Shown here one piece after another: positions 49,514-58,871 of a DNA stretch of 64,000 bases. This stretch comes from Mycobacterium mantenii (GTDB taxonomy: Bacteria > Actinomycetota > Actinomycetes > Mycobacteriales > Mycobacteriaceae), in assembly GCF_010731775.1 (NCBI RefSeq), contig NZ_AP022590.1, positions 3,968,001 to 4,032,000 of the forward strand, read 5' to 3'. Both the position numbers and the translations under genes were made by a program. Numbering within the stretch: the stretch's first letter is position 1; every line of letters starts with the position of its first letter. The notes under the pieces were generated by a model. It made no database searches. It saw only the letters and a program-made list of their open reading frames with translations, and was not told the origin of the DNA.

Positions 49514-50457
49514 ATCGCGATCTCGTCCGCCAGCCCCCAGGCCAGCGCAGTATCCGCGTCGATGGTACGGCCGGACAACACGAGATACGCCGTGCGCCAA
49601 CGACCTATCCGCCGCGTGACGCTGACGGTGCCGCCGGCCCCGGGGACCAGCCCTAACGCCAATTCGGGTAGCCCGAACACCGCGTCGTCGCCGGCGAGGA
49701 CCCATCCGCAAAACGCCGCCATCTCCATTCCGCTGCCCATCACCCGGCCGTGCACCTCGGCCCGGCACGCCCGGCCGAGCCTGGCGGTCAGCGCATCCAG
49801 CGCCAGGGCGGGGCTGTAGCGGGTACGGGCCAGGTGCGCACTCGCCGGGTCGGCAAACGTACCGAACTCGGCAAGGTCCCCGCCGCTGCAGAACGACGGC
49901 CCGTGGCCGCTCAGCACAATGCCGGTGACCGACGGATCCAGCTGCGCGACCGCCAGGGCCTCCAGCAGCGCGGCCCGAGCATCGGTGGAGAACGCGTTGT
50001 GCCGATGCGGCCGGTTGAACGCGATGCGCACGACGTCCCCGTCGCGCTGCACCCGCACCGGGTCGGCGATCTCGGGCACCCTGGCCGGGCCGCGCTCGTG
50101 TAGCCACCGCGCGAACTCCGGGCCGGCCTGCAGGGTGGAGTACGCCAACGACTCGGTCACCACGCCGGACAGCGTCGGGCCCTGCGGATCCACCGCGCGC
50201 AACACGTCGTCGCAAATCCCACTGGCGTGCGGCCAACGTCGACAGCGCGCGGTCAGCTCGTCCACGGTGGCCGGCACCGAATCGACGGTGATCACCCGCC
50301 GATCGGCGCAGGGGTCCTCGGTAAGGGTGAAAGTTGTTGCGTCAAGCCATGGTCCGGCCGCGGCGATGTCGGCGGCCGAGCCCACGCCGACGATCGTCCC
50401 GGGCGGCGACGGCGGGCCGTCCTGCGGCGGGCTCGACAGGTCGACCACCCGGAGCAT
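49498..50457 (-). CDS. Enoyl-CoA hydratase/isomerase-like protein with long N-terminal extension
   Basis: A 319-residue protein. The crotonase domain starts only near residue 130 (VRIAFNRPHRHNAFS) and includes the oxyanion segment GPSFCSGGDLAEF. The second oxyanion strand RAEVHGRVMGSGMEMAAF and ELALGLVPGAGG follow. The first roughly 125 residues have no recognisable domain, and the C-terminal helices seem shortened. The ATG lies 3 bp after the fadD4 stop, so the two form an operon that activates and then hydrates or isomerises an acyl-CoA. Confidence 0.8.
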   Translation of the reverse strand: MLRVVDLSSPPQDGPPSPPGTIVGVGSAADIAAAGPWLDATTFTLTEDPCADRRVITVDSVPATVDELTARCRRWPHASGICDDVLRAVDPQGPTLSGVVTESLAYSTLQAGPEFARWLHERGPARVPEIADPVRVQRDGDVVRIAFNRPHRHNAFSTDARAALLEALAVAQLDPSVTGIVLSGHGPSFCSGGDLAEFGTFADPASAHLARTRYSPALALDALTARLGRACRAEVHGRVMGSGMEMAAFCGWVLAGDDAVFGLPELALGLVPGAGGTVSVTRRIGRWRTAYLVLSGRTIDADTALAWGLADEIAIQKPE

Positions 50458-50460
50458 CGG

Positions 50461-51978
50461 TCACACCGAGTACTTCTCGATCAGCCCATTCTTGTAGAGC
50501 TTGCCGGTGTCGGTGCGCGGCAGCTGCGCCTCGAATGCGATCGATCGCGGGCATTTATAGTGTGCCAAGTGGTCTCGCAGCCACGCCGTCAACTCGTCGG
50601 CGAATTCGTCGGTGGCATCGGCCGCATCGACGGTCTGCACCGCCGCCACCACGCGCTGACCCATCTCGTCGTCGGGCACCCCGAACACCGCGGCGTCCAG
50701 CACCTTCGGGTGGGTGACCAACATGTTCTCGGCCTCCTGCGGGTAGATGTTCACCCCGCCGGAAATGATCATGTGGTGGCGCCGGTCGGTCAGGTACAGG
50801 TAGCCCTCTTCGTCAAGGTAGCCGATGTCGCCGACGGTGGCCCAACCGTGCTTGGAACGAGACGACGCGGTTTTCGTTGGGTCGTTGAGGTATTCGAACG
50901 AATACCCGCCCTCGAAATAGATTTCGCCGGCCTCGCCGGGCGGCAACTCGTCGCCGTTCTCGTCGAGAATGTGTACGGCGCCGCCCATGGGTTTGCCGAC
51001 CGAACCCGGATGCGCCAGCCAGTCCTCGGCGGTGATCAGCGTCGAACCGTGCGCTTCCGAGGAGGCGTAGTACTCATCGACGATCGGTCCCCACCAGTCG
51101 ATCATCTGCTTCTTGATCTGCACCGGGCACGGCGCCGCCGCGTGCATCACCCGCTTGAGGCTGGATAGATCGTACGAATCACGGACTTCTTGAGGCAGTT
51201 TCAACATCCGGACGAACATGGCCGGGACGAATTGGCCGTGGGTGACCCGATGACGCTGGATGGCGTCCAGCGTGCCCTCGGCATCGAACTTCTCCATGAT
51301 CACCGTGGTGATGCCGCCGGCCTGAATGGTCATCGACCACACCGACGGCGCCGTATGGTACAGCGGCGCCGGGCTGAGGTACACCGCGTCCGGGTCCAGC
51401 CAGAATCCGACCAGAGCCGACATCATGCCCGGCGCGTCTTCCGGTGGGACGTGCGGCAATTCGCGTTTGATGCCCTTGGGCCGGCCGGTGGTGCCCGACG
51501 AGTACTGCAGCAGGTCACCCTCGATTTCGTCGTCGATCGGGGTATCGGGCTGACCGGCAACGCATTCCGGGTAACGCTCCCAGCCGGGTAAATCGCCGTC
51601 GGCGATCAGCAACAGCTCGGGCAGCCCGACCGGCAGGTGCTCACCCAGGCCGGCGAGGGTGTCGCGCTGCGCCGCCGAGCCGATGATGGCCTTCGCGCTG
51701 CTGTTGTCGATGATGTAGGCCGCCTCGGCCGCGGTCAGGTGGGTGTTGATCGGCACGTAGTACAACCCACTGCGACGAGCCGCCCACATCACCGCGTGGA
51801 TGTGCTCGTTATTCTCCATCAGGATCGCGACGGTGTCGCCCTCGCGCAGACCCGCCCCGCGGAACCGGTGTGCCAGTCGATTGGCACGGGCCTCCAGGTC
51901 GTCGAAGGTGACGACCGTCCCGGACGGGTACAGGATGACAGCAGGTTTGTCGGCGCCGAGGTAAGGGCGGATCTGCAT
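50461..51978 (-). CDS. fadD4: Fatty-acid-CoA ligase FadD4
   Basis: A 505-residue adenylate-forming acyl-CoA synthetase. A3 motif LLQYSSGTTGRPKGIKREL, A5 EYYASSEAHGST, the hinge region YLTDRRHHMIISGGVNIYP and catalytic Lys in RTDTGKLYKNG are present. I start at ATG 51978 (MQIRPYLGADKP), as in recalled Rv0214. No Shine-Dalgarno precedes it, but TACAGT ends 7 nt upstream, pointing to a leaderless mRNA. It is divergent from the GAF-GGDEF gene and followed by the hydratase-like gene. Confidence 0.9.
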   Translation of the reverse strand: MQIRPYLGADKPAVILYPSGTVVTFDDLEARANRLAHRFRGAGLREGDTVAILMENNEHIHAVMWAARRSGLYYVPINTHLTAAEAAYIIDNSSAKAIIGSAAQRDTLAGLGEHLPVGLPELLLIADGDLPGWERYPECVAGQPDTPIDDEIEGDLLQYSSGTTGRPKGIKRELPHVPPEDAPGMMSALVGFWLDPDAVYLSPAPLYHTAPSVWSMTIQAGGITTVIMEKFDAEGTLDAIQRHRVTHGQFVPAMFVRMLKLPQEVRDSYDLSSLKRVMHAAAPCPVQIKKQMIDWWGPIVDEYYASSEAHGSTLITAEDWLAHPGSVGKPMGGAVHILDENGDELPPGEAGEIYFEGGYSFEYLNDPTKTASSRSKHGWATVGDIGYLDEEGYLYLTDRRHHMIISGGVNIYPQEAENMLVTHPKVLDAAVFGVPDDEMGQRVVAAVQTVDAADATDEFADELTAWLRDHLAHYKCPRSIAFEAQLPRTDTGKLYKNGLIEKYSV

Positions 51979-51984
51979 GCGCAG

Positions 51985-51990
51985 ACTGTA
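51985..51990 (-). promoter_or_regulatory. -10 element TACAGT, probable leaderless promoter of fadD4
   Basis: On the minus strand TACAGT, then CTGCGC, then the fadD4 ATG. This is the same hexamer and nearly the same spacing as lipC. Confidence 0.5.
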
Positions 51991-52133
51991 CCGCCGCCAA
52001 ACTTGACGGGTGTTAAGTGGTCGCCCGGGGCGGCGCACCCGAGCGTGTGCGGGGGCGGAATGCGGATAAGCACACTGCCCGCGGCCCCGGCGGTTAGCCT
52101 TGACGGGTACGCCACTTCGGCACGGAGGTGCGC

Positions 52134-53234
52134 ATGACCGCCGAGCAGGTATCGGAGCCTGCGGCCTCTCCCTCGCCGAACCCCACATTCGTCGTGTCCG
52201 ACTATGTCGACGGCATGGAGCGCCTGGTGCATGCCATTCAGGAACTCTCGCTGGCCCGCAGCCTGCCCGACATCCAGCGGATCGTCCGGTTCTCGGCGCG
52301 CGCGCTGACCGGCTGTGACGGCGCGACCTTCGTGCTGCGGGAAAACGACCGGTGCTACTACGCCGACGAGGATGCGATCGCCCCGCTGTGGAAGGGCAGC
52401 CGCTTTCCCATCAGGTCCTGCATCAGCGGGTGGGCGATGCTCAATCGCGACGCGGCGGTCATTCCCGACATCTACCGCGACCCGCGCATCCCGCACACCC
52501 TGTACCGTCCCACCTTCGTCAAGAGCCTGGTGATGGTGCCGATCCGCAAGCTGGACCCGATCGGCGCGATCGGCAATTACTGGGCCGACCCGCATCAGCC
52601 GTCCGAACAGGAGGTCCACCTGCTGCAGGCGCTGGCCGACTCGACCTCGATCGCGATGGAGAACATCCAGCTCTACTCCGAACTGGAGCAGCGGGTCCGC
52701 GACCGCACCGCGGCGCTGGAGAACGCCAACGAGGAGATCCGCCGGCTGTCGGTGACCGATGAACTGACCGGGCTGAACAATCGTCGCGGCCTCTACCTGC
52801 TGGCCGAGCAGAAACTCAGGGGGGCGCACCACCTCGGCCACAGCTGCGTGCTCGCCTTCCTCGACGTCGACGGCCTCAAGAAGGTCAACGACGAGCTGGG
52901 CCACGAGGTGGGCGACGCCCTGATCAGGGACGTCGCCCACGTGCTGCGGACCATTCGGCGCGAGTCCGACATCCTGGCCCGCATCGGCGGCGATGAATTC
53001 TGTGTGATGGTCACCGAGAACGACGGCGACACGGCGTCACTCAAGGAGCGGCTCGCCAACGCGTTCTCGAACTTCAACACCACCAGCGACCGGCCCTACC
53101 ACGTGTCGGCCAGCATCGGGCTGGTGCGGGTGCCGGTGTCCGACAACTCCACCGTGGACGAACTGCTGGCCCGCGCCGACGAGCTGATGTACGAGGAGAA
53201 GAAGGCCAGCCCCAATTCGCGGCTCGCTGGCTGA
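52134..53234 (+). CDS. GAF-GGDEF diguanylate cyclase
   Basis: A 366-residue soluble signalling protein. A GAF sensor domain covers about residues 25-185 (SCISGWAMLNRDAAVIPDIY), then a coiled linker (YSELEQRVRDRTAALENANE), then the GGDEF domain. The active-site GGDEF is residues 285-289, and the inhibitory I-site RxxD is intact at 276-279, so it should make c-di-GMP with product inhibition. ATG 52134 has GGAGG 5 nt upstream; the in-frame GTG at 52128 overlaps that site. No EAL or HD-GYP gene is nearby. It is not in the M. tuberculosis order. Confidence 0.92.
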   Translation: MTAEQVSEPAASPSPNPTFVVSDYVDGMERLVHAIQELSLARSLPDIQRIVRFSARALTGCDGATFVLRENDRCYYADEDAIAPLWKGSRFPIRSCISGWAMLNRDAAVIPDIYRDPRIPHTLYRPTFVKSLVMVPIRKLDPIGAIGNYWADPHQPSEQEVHLLQALADSTSIAMENIQLYSELEQRVRDRTAALENANEEIRRLSVTDELTGLNNRRGLYLLAEQKLRGAHHLGHSCVLAFLDVDGLKKVNDELGHEVGDALIRDVAHVLRTIRRESDILARIGGDEFCVMVTENDGDTASLKERLANAFSNFNTTSDRPYHVSASIGLVRVPVSDNSTVDELLARADELMYEEKKASPNSRLAG

Positions 53235-53264
53235 TCAACCCGCGACCGGCCGGGCTCGGCCCGC

Positions 53265-55094
53265 CTACTCGGTTTCCGCCAGCCGCTGCTTGAGGGCCTC
53301 GAACTCGTCGCGGACCCCGGTGGGCAGCCTGTCGCCGACGAACTCGAACCACTCTTCGATCAGCGGCAGTTCGTCGCGCCACTCGGCCGGGTTGACGGCC
53401 AGCGCCTTGGTCACGTCGTCGCCGTCGATGTCGAGTCCGTCGAGGTCCAGGTCCTCGGCCGTCGGCACGATGCCGATAGGGGTGTCCTGGCCGCCGGCCT
53501 GGTGCTCGATGCGGTCGACGATCCACTTGAGCACCCGGCTGTTCTCGCCGAAGCCCGGCCACAGGAAGCCGCCCTCTTCGTCGCGACGGAACCAGTTGAC
53601 GAAGAACACCTTCGGCAGCTTGGACTCGTCGGAGTTCTTGCCCAGGTCGATCCAGTGCTGGAAGTAGTCACCGACGTGGTAGCCCAGGAACGGCAGCATG
53701 GCCATCGGGTCGCGGCGCACGGTGCCGACCTTGCCCTCGGCGGCGGCGGTCTGCTCGCTGCCCATGGTGGCGCCCATGAACACGCCGTGCTGCCAGTCGC
53801 GGGCCTGCGTCACCAGCGGCACCGTGGTCTTGCGGCGCGCCCCGAACAGGATGCCGGAGATCGGCACACCCTGCGGGTCGTCCCACTCCGGCGCCAGGAT
53901 CGGGCACTGCGACATCGGGGTGCAGTACCGCGAGTTCGGGTGCGCCGCCTTGGTGTCCGTCTCGCGCAGGATCCAGTCGTTGCCCTTCCAGTCGATCAGG
54001 TGGTCGGGCTCGCCCTCCAAGCCTTCCCACCACACGTCGTGGTCGTCGGTCAGCGCGACGTTGGTGAAGACGGTGTTGCCGGCCTCCATGGTGCGCATCG
54101 CGTTGGGGTTGGACTTCCAGTTGGTGCCCGGCGCGACGCCGAAGAAGCCGAACTCCGGGTTGACCGCGTACAGGCGGCCGTCCTTGCCGAACCGCATCCA
54201 GGCGATGTCGTCGCCGAGGGTCTCGGCGCGCCAGCCCGGGATGGTCGGCTGCAGCATCGCGAGGTTGGTCTTGCCGCACGCCGACGGGAAGGCCGCGGCG
54301 AAGTAGTACGCCTTGTTCTCCGGGGAGATCAGCTTGAGGATCAGCATGTGCTCGGCGAGCCAGCCCTCATCGTGCGCCATCGCCGAGGCGATGCGCAGCG
54401 AGTAGCACTTCTTGCCCAGCAGCGCGTTACCGCCGTAACCCGAGCCGTAGCTCATGATCTCGCGGGTCTCCGGGAAGTGGGTGATGTATTTGGTGTCGTT
54501 GCACGGCCAGGGCACGTCCTTCTGGCCCGGCTCCAGCGGGGCGCCCACGGAGTGCAGCGCCTTGACGAAGAATCCGTCGTCGCCCATCTTCTCCAGCGCC
54601 GCCTTGCCCATCCGGGTCATCACCTTCATCGAGATCACGACGTACTCGGAGTCGGTGATCTCCACACCCAGCTTGGGGTCCTCAGCGCCAAGCGGGCCCA
54701 TGCAGAACGGGACTACCCACATGGTCCGACCGCGCATGCAGCCGCGGTACAGGTCGGTCATGGTGGCCCGCATCTCGGACGGGTCCGTCCAGTTGTTGGT
54801 CGGGCCCGCGTCTTCCTGGCGCTCCGAGCAGATGAAGGTCCGGGACTCCACCCGCGCCACGTCGGACGGGTCCGACAGCGCCAGATAGGAGTTGGGGCGC
54901 TTTTCCTCGTTGAGCTTCTTCAGGGTGCCGGCCTCGACCAGCTGGGTGGCGAGCCGGTGGAACTCCTCGTCGGAGCCGTCAGCGAACACCACCCGGTCGG
55001 GCTGGGTGAGCTCGGCAACCTCCTGCACCCATGACAGCAGGCCCTGATGGTTCGTAGGTGCTGTGTCCAAACCGGGAATGGTCGCTGAGGTCAT
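53265..55094 (-). CDS. pckG: Phosphoenolpyruvate carboxykinase (GTP)
   Basis: A 609-residue GTP-dependent PEPCK converting oxaloacetate to phosphoenolpyruvate, the entry to gluconeogenesis from fatty acids and essential for mycobacteria living on lipids. The P-loop is FPSACGKTN with Lys275; [13 protein letters not shown] follows as the metal-binding kinase-2 region. AGGAGAG precedes the ATG. Matches Rv0211 (606 residues; often named pckA). Its upstream region carries a TAAC/GTTA palindrome. Confidence 0.95.
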   Translation of the reverse strand: MTSATIPGLDTAPTNHQGLLSWVQEVAELTQPDRVVFADGSDEEFHRLATQLVEAGTLKKLNEEKRPNSYLALSDPSDVARVESRTFICSERQEDAGPTNNWTDPSEMRATMTDLYRGCMRGRTMWVVPFCMGPLGAEDPKLGVEITDSEYVVISMKVMTRMGKAALEKMGDDGFFVKALHSVGAPLEPGQKDVPWPCNDTKYITHFPETREIMSYGSGYGGNALLGKKCYSLRIASAMAHDEGWLAEHMLILKLISPENKAYYFAAAFPSACGKTNLAMLQPTIPGWRAETLGDDIAWMRFGKDGRLYAVNPEFGFFGVAPGTNWKSNPNAMRTMEAGNTVFTNVALTDDHDVWWEGLEGEPDHLIDWKGNDWILRETDTKAAHPNSRYCTPMSQCPILAPEWDDPQGVPISGILFGARRKTTVPLVTQARDWQHGVFMGATMGSEQTAAAEGKVGTVRRDPMAMLPFLGYHVGDYFQHWIDLGKNSDESKLPKVFFVNWFRRDEEGGFLWPGFGENSRVLKWIVDRIEHQAGGQDTPIGIVPTAEDLDLDGLDIDGDDVTKALAVNPAEWRDELPLIEEWFEFVGDRLPTGVRDEFEALKQRLAETE

Positions 55095-55174
55095 CGAACT
55101 CTCCTGGATTCGTCTGCGTATCGGGCTGGTCGCTCGCTATGCTCTCGCCCACACAATTAAGGGATTGGTGGCGT

Positions 55175-55187
55175 TAACTACAGGTTA
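55175..55187. promoter_or_regulatory. Small palindrome in the pckG promoter region
   Basis: TAAC-TACAG-GTTA lies 81 bp upstream of the pckG start. A second inverted repeat, CCGGGA-N2-TCCCGG, lies nearby (about 55206-55219). Either could be a regulator site or the end of the upstream gene's transcript. Confidence 0.3.
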
Positions 55188-55235
55188 TCGTGAGGATCTT
55201 GTCCGGGAAGTCCCGGGCGGGTATAAGCCTTCTCA

Positions 55236-56798
55236 CTACAACGATTCAGAGGATCCCGCCGGATTGCCATCGTCGCTCCTTGAAGCGGTTTTTTCGGTGT
55301 CGTCATTACCGGCTTCTTCAGCGTGACTTTCGTCCTCTCGTATATCCGGTTCGCCCAGTTCTGCACGCACCGCCGCCAGCGCGGCCGTCACCGCGGGCAT
55401 CTCCCGATCCCGCGCGGCCGCGGCCTGGGCGGCGGCCAGCGCGTGCTCGCGCAGTTCCGCGTCGATGACGCTCACGGAGGCGGACACCTGCGCGCTCTCG
55501 GTCTCGTCCTGGGCCAGTAGCGCTCTGCTCAACAGCGACTCGGCGACCAGCACGCGGGTGGCGACCAGCTCCTCGACGACCGATTGCAGCGACGACGTCA
55601 CGTCGCCCGCCCAGCGGTCCAGCAGCGCGCGGTCGTGCAGCAGCGCACGGATGTTAATCACCATGAAGGTGAGCGCCACCGAGATCGCCACGCACGCCAG
55701 GGCCGCGACGACGGCCAGCGCGGGATTGAGCCGCGACGCCAGGCCGCTCATCAGCCGGCTCAGCGTCAGCGCCACCCCGAGTCCGAACCCGACGCCCAGC
55801 AGGATCATTAGCCAGGTTTCCTGTCGGCGCGATTTCAGCGGCGGCGGTGACACGTCGACCACCGGCAGCTGCTCGAGGGGCGGCAGCTTCATCGGCACCT
55901 CGACCACCCGCGCGACCTCGGCCAACTGCGTGTCGATGCCGTCGCCGACCTCGACGACGACCGCATCCAGCCGCTCGCGGGCGTGCGCCTCGAAGCCGGG
56001 CATATCGCGGCGCGGCAAACCCGCCGCGTGTTCCTGAAGTTCGGTGCGCAACGCCGCGCACCGGTTGCGCGCGGAGTGCGACAGCGTGACCCGCGACTGC
56101 TGGATCTGACCGCGCAGCGTGATGGTGCGCTCGCTTTTCGCCTGACGTCGCTGCTGCAACGCGGTGCTGCGCTCCTCGCGCAGCGCCTCGACCCGGGCCC
56201 GCCGGCCGGACCCCTCGGCCTCACGGTCAACCCGCCGCGCCATCCTCTGCAGCCGAGATTCCCACGCCCGCAACCTGTTTCGGCGCGGAAGATCTGGGTC
56301 ATCGAGCTGCGCCGAGACGGTTGCGACCAGGTCGTCGACGTCCGCATCACCCAGGTCGGGCAGGGCCGCCGCACCCACCCATGGTGTGCGGCCGTGGCGG
56401 GGCGCGTGCGCGCCCAACGAGTCACGGTTGGCGGCGACGATATCCCGCCAGTTGAGATGCACGTCGATCTTGGACACCACCCCGACGACCGCGTCGGTGT
56501 GCTCGGTCGCGGCGTCCAGCAGGGCGCAGTCCGACGGGGTCAGGTTCGCCGCCGCGGACACGACGAACACCACCGCCGTCGGCACCTCGCCGGGCCCCAG
56601 GTCCGCCGACTCCACAAACTTGTGCTGCGGCAGCCGGTCACGCAGGGCGTCGGCCACCGCACTGACCCCGGCCATCCACGGGCCGGTCACCAGCACCACG
56701 TCACAGCGCTGAATCGCCGGCGGATCCAGCCCCGGCCCGGCCGCCGCGACCAGTGCGTCCACCGCGGCGACGGGATCGTCGCCCGATTCGCCGCTCAC
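55236..56798 (-). CDS. Membrane GTPase-like protein lacking P-loop Lys (Rv0210-like)
   Basis: A 520-residue protein with an N-terminal GTPase-like domain. The P-loop position reads VTGPWMAGVSAV (Val in place of Lys), while the G4-like VVSKIDVHLNW is kept. A charged, coiled-coil-rich middle follows, then two adjacent membrane helices (about residues 345-395) and an Ala/Glu-rich C-terminus. The GTG start overlaps the upstream stop by 4 bp (GTGA). The helical-plus-hairpin layout recalls bacterial dynamin-like proteins. No function is known to me. Confidence 0.75.
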   Translation of the reverse strand: MSGESGDDPVAAVDALVAAAGPGLDPPAIQRCDVVLVTGPWMAGVSAVADALRDRLPQHKFVESADLGPGEVPTAVVFVVSAAANLTPSDCALLDAATEHTDAVVGVVSKIDVHLNWRDIVAANRDSLGAHAPRHGRTPWVGAAALPDLGDADVDDLVATVSAQLDDPDLPRRNRLRAWESRLQRMARRVDREAEGSGRRARVEALREERSTALQQRRQAKSERTITLRGQIQQSRVTLSHSARNRCAALRTELQEHAAGLPRRDMPGFEAHARERLDAVVVEVGDGIDTQLAEVARVVEVPMKLPPLEQLPVVDVSPPPLKSRRQETWLMILLGVGFGLGVALTLSRLMSGLASRLNPALAVVAALACVAISVALTFMVINIRALLHDRALLDRWAGDVTSSLQSVVEELVATRVLVAESLLSRALLAQDETESAQVSASVSVIDAELREHALAAAQAAAARDREMPAVTAALAAVRAELGEPDIREDESHAEEAGNDDTEKTASRSDDGNPAGSSESL

Positions 56799-57886
56799 CA
56801 GGTTTCCCCCGGCAGCGACGCACAGGCCTGGGACCACAGCCGCAGCGATCCCCGGGCGATGTCGGCGCCGCAGGCGCGGTGCAGTTCGCTGGCCGACGCG
56901 CGGCTGTAGCGCTGCCACCGTACCGCCCGCGGCAGGTGCGCGGACGGATCGCGATGCGCGCCGAGGGGCTGCCGGCCGCCCGGGTCCAGCCCGGCGGCCT
57001 CGGCCAGGTCGACGGCTGCCGCCATCCGGGCGACCACGGTGTCGTCGCGGGACAGGAACCCGCTGATGCGCTCGCCGAGCCTGCCGCCCCCGACGGCCAG
57101 CGCCTCAAGTTCCGCGACGGCGTCCAGCACCCGCTGATAGCGCGCCTTGGCGCCCATCACGCCGATCCTGGCGACGACGGCCTCGACACCGCTCATCCGG
57201 TGCAGCAGCGTCAGCACCTGGGCCGGGGTCCGGCCCTGGCGGAGCGCGGCGACCGCCAGCGCGGCGCCGAACAGGTCGAGGGTGTCCAGCAGGCGCTGCC
57301 GCACCTCGGTCGGCACCGGGGTGTCGGCGGCCAGGAATCCGGCGAATGAGCCGTCGAAGCAGGTGGTGCCCCCGGGGTGAGCGGCGAGCGTGGACAGCGC
57401 CGTCCACAGGGTGCTGTCCAGGTCGTTGAGCGCGGCGACGGCAAGGAGACCGGTCATCGGCTCCATCGGCGCGCCGATCAGCGCCGAGAGCTGCGTGCAT
57501 TTCGTGCGTGCCGCCGCGACGGGCCCGTCGCCGCCGCGGCCGGACAGCGAGCCCGCCAGATCGGCCTTGGTCAGCACCGCCAGCACCGGCCGCTCGGCCG
57601 CCGCGATCGCCCAGGCATCCTCGGGCTTGACCACCTCCGCGAGCGCGTAGACCACCACGTCGGCGTCGCCATCGGTCGCCGGGTGCTGGACCGCGATGCC
57701 CGCCGCGCGTCCGGCGCCGTCCAGGGCGCGGCGCACGGTACGGCAGCCGACCCCCGGGCGGCCGCGCACGACCACGCGCAGGGGCGCGGCGGTCCGCCGC
57801 GCGATCGCCGTCACGGGCGGGTCGACGTGGCCGGCAGCAAACCGCGCCAGCTCGTCGACGAAAATCTGGTGTCCCTGTCCGCTCAT
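56795..57886 (-). CDS. GTPase-like protein with degenerate P-loop (Rv0209-like)
   Basis: A 363-residue soluble protein. The P-loop is degenerate (VVVRGRPGVGCRTVRRAL, Cys/Arg where Lys-Ser is expected), and the G4-like motif is LAVLTKADL. The rest is helical, Leu/Ala-rich. ATG 57886 (MSGQGHQIFVDELARF) has only a weak GGGAT upstream; the frame continues 41 codons further without support. It is coupled by a 4-bp overlap to the second GTPase-like protein, so the two probably form a complex. It is divergent from trmB. Confidence 0.75.
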   Translation of the reverse strand: MSGQGHQIFVDELARFAAGHVDPPVTAIARRTAAPLRVVVRGRPGVGCRTVRRALDGAGRAAGIAVQHPATDGDADVVVYALAEVVKPEDAWAIAAAERPVLAVLTKADLAGSLSGRGGDGPVAAARTKCTQLSALIGAPMEPMTGLLAVAALNDLDSTLWTALSTLAAHPGGTTCFDGSFAGFLAADTPVPTEVRQRLLDTLDLFGAALAVAALRQGRTPAQVLTLLHRMSGVEAVVARIGVMGAKARYQRVLDAVAELEALAVGGGRLGERISGFLSRDDTVVARMAAAVDLAEAAGLDPGGRQPLGAHRDPSAHLPRAVRWQRYSRASASELHRACGADIARGSLRLWSQACASLPGETW

Positions 57887-58099
57887 ATCCCGCCTGTTCG
57901 GTCTCCGATAGACCCCCACGCCCGGCCGGCGTTGCCGCTCCTGGGTGCGGCGCCGCGGCCGAGCGGTCCCACCGAATGGTGGCACCCGCGTCACCAAGAA
58001 GCGAGCCACCGTTAATCAGTTACCAGCTCGAGGCAACTGTTGGGTATCAATCCGGACCAGGGCCGGCTACATCCGACGTTTATAGGCCACCATGGACAA

Positions 58100-58864
58100 A
58101 TGCATGCGCAGCGCGGGGTGGCGATGTCGTCCGACACGCCGACCGGTGACCCGGTCCGCCCCGACCAGCGCTACCTCCCGGCCACGGCTTTCCGATCGCG
58201 GCGATCGGCGCTTTCCGACGCTCAGCGCCAGACCTGGGAACGGCGCTGGCCGGAACTCGGTCTGTCGGTAGGCGCCGCGGCCGACGAACCCGACGGCGGC
58301 GGACCGCCACTGGATACGCGCGCGTGGTTCGGCCGCGAGGCACCGCTGGTGCTCGAAATCGGTTGCGGCAGTGGCATATCCACGCTGGCGATGGCCAAGG
58401 ATGAGCCCGGTGTCGATGTGATCGCGGTGGAGATCTACCGCCGCGGGCTGGCGCAGCTGCTGTGCGCGATCGACCGCGACAAGGTGAGCAACATCCGGCT
58501 GATCCGCGGCAACGCCGTCGACGTCCTGCAACGCCTCATCGCACCCGCTTCGCTGACCGGGGTTCGGGTCTTCTTTCCCGATCCGTGGCCGAAAGCCCGG
58601 CACCACAAACGCCGTTTCCTGCAGCCGGGCACGATTGGCTTGATAGCCGACCAGCTACTCCCTGGTGGTGTCCTGCACGTTGCGACGGACCACGCCGGCT
58701 ACGCCGAACACATCGCCGAGGTCGGCGCGGGCGAACCCCGGCTGCGCCCGGTCGAACCCGGCAGTGCCCTGCCGATCTCGATCGTCCGCCCGACCACCAA
58801 GTACGAGACGAAAGCTCAAGAAGCGGGCAGCGCCGTCACCGAATTCATTTGGCTTAGACGATGA
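58100..58864 (+). CDS. trmB: tRNA (guanine-N7-)-methyltransferase TrmB
   Basis: A 254-residue methyltransferase forming m7G46 in tRNA. SAM motif LEIGCGSGISTLAMA and the TrmB signature FFPDPWPKARHHKRR are diagnostic. The start is not certain: ATG 58100 aligns within the recalled Rv0208c N-terminus, ATG 58124 has a better GGGGTG in front, and the frame is open to 58040. The stop is 7 bp before the NYN gene, and mmpL3 follows, so it heads an operon. Confidence 0.9.
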   Translation: MHAQRGVAMSSDTPTGDPVRPDQRYLPATAFRSRRSALSDAQRQTWERRWPELGLSVGAAADEPDGGGPPLDTRAWFGREAPLVLEIGCGSGISTLAMAKDEPGVDVIAVEIYRRGLAQLLCAIDRDKVSNIRLIRGNAVDVLQRLIAPASLTGVRVFFPDPWPKARHHKRRFLQPGTIGLIADQLLPGGVLHVATDHAGYAEHIAEVGAGEPRLRPVEPGSALPISIVRPTTKYETKAQEAGSAVTEFIWLRR

Positions 58865-58871
58865 GTAGGCG

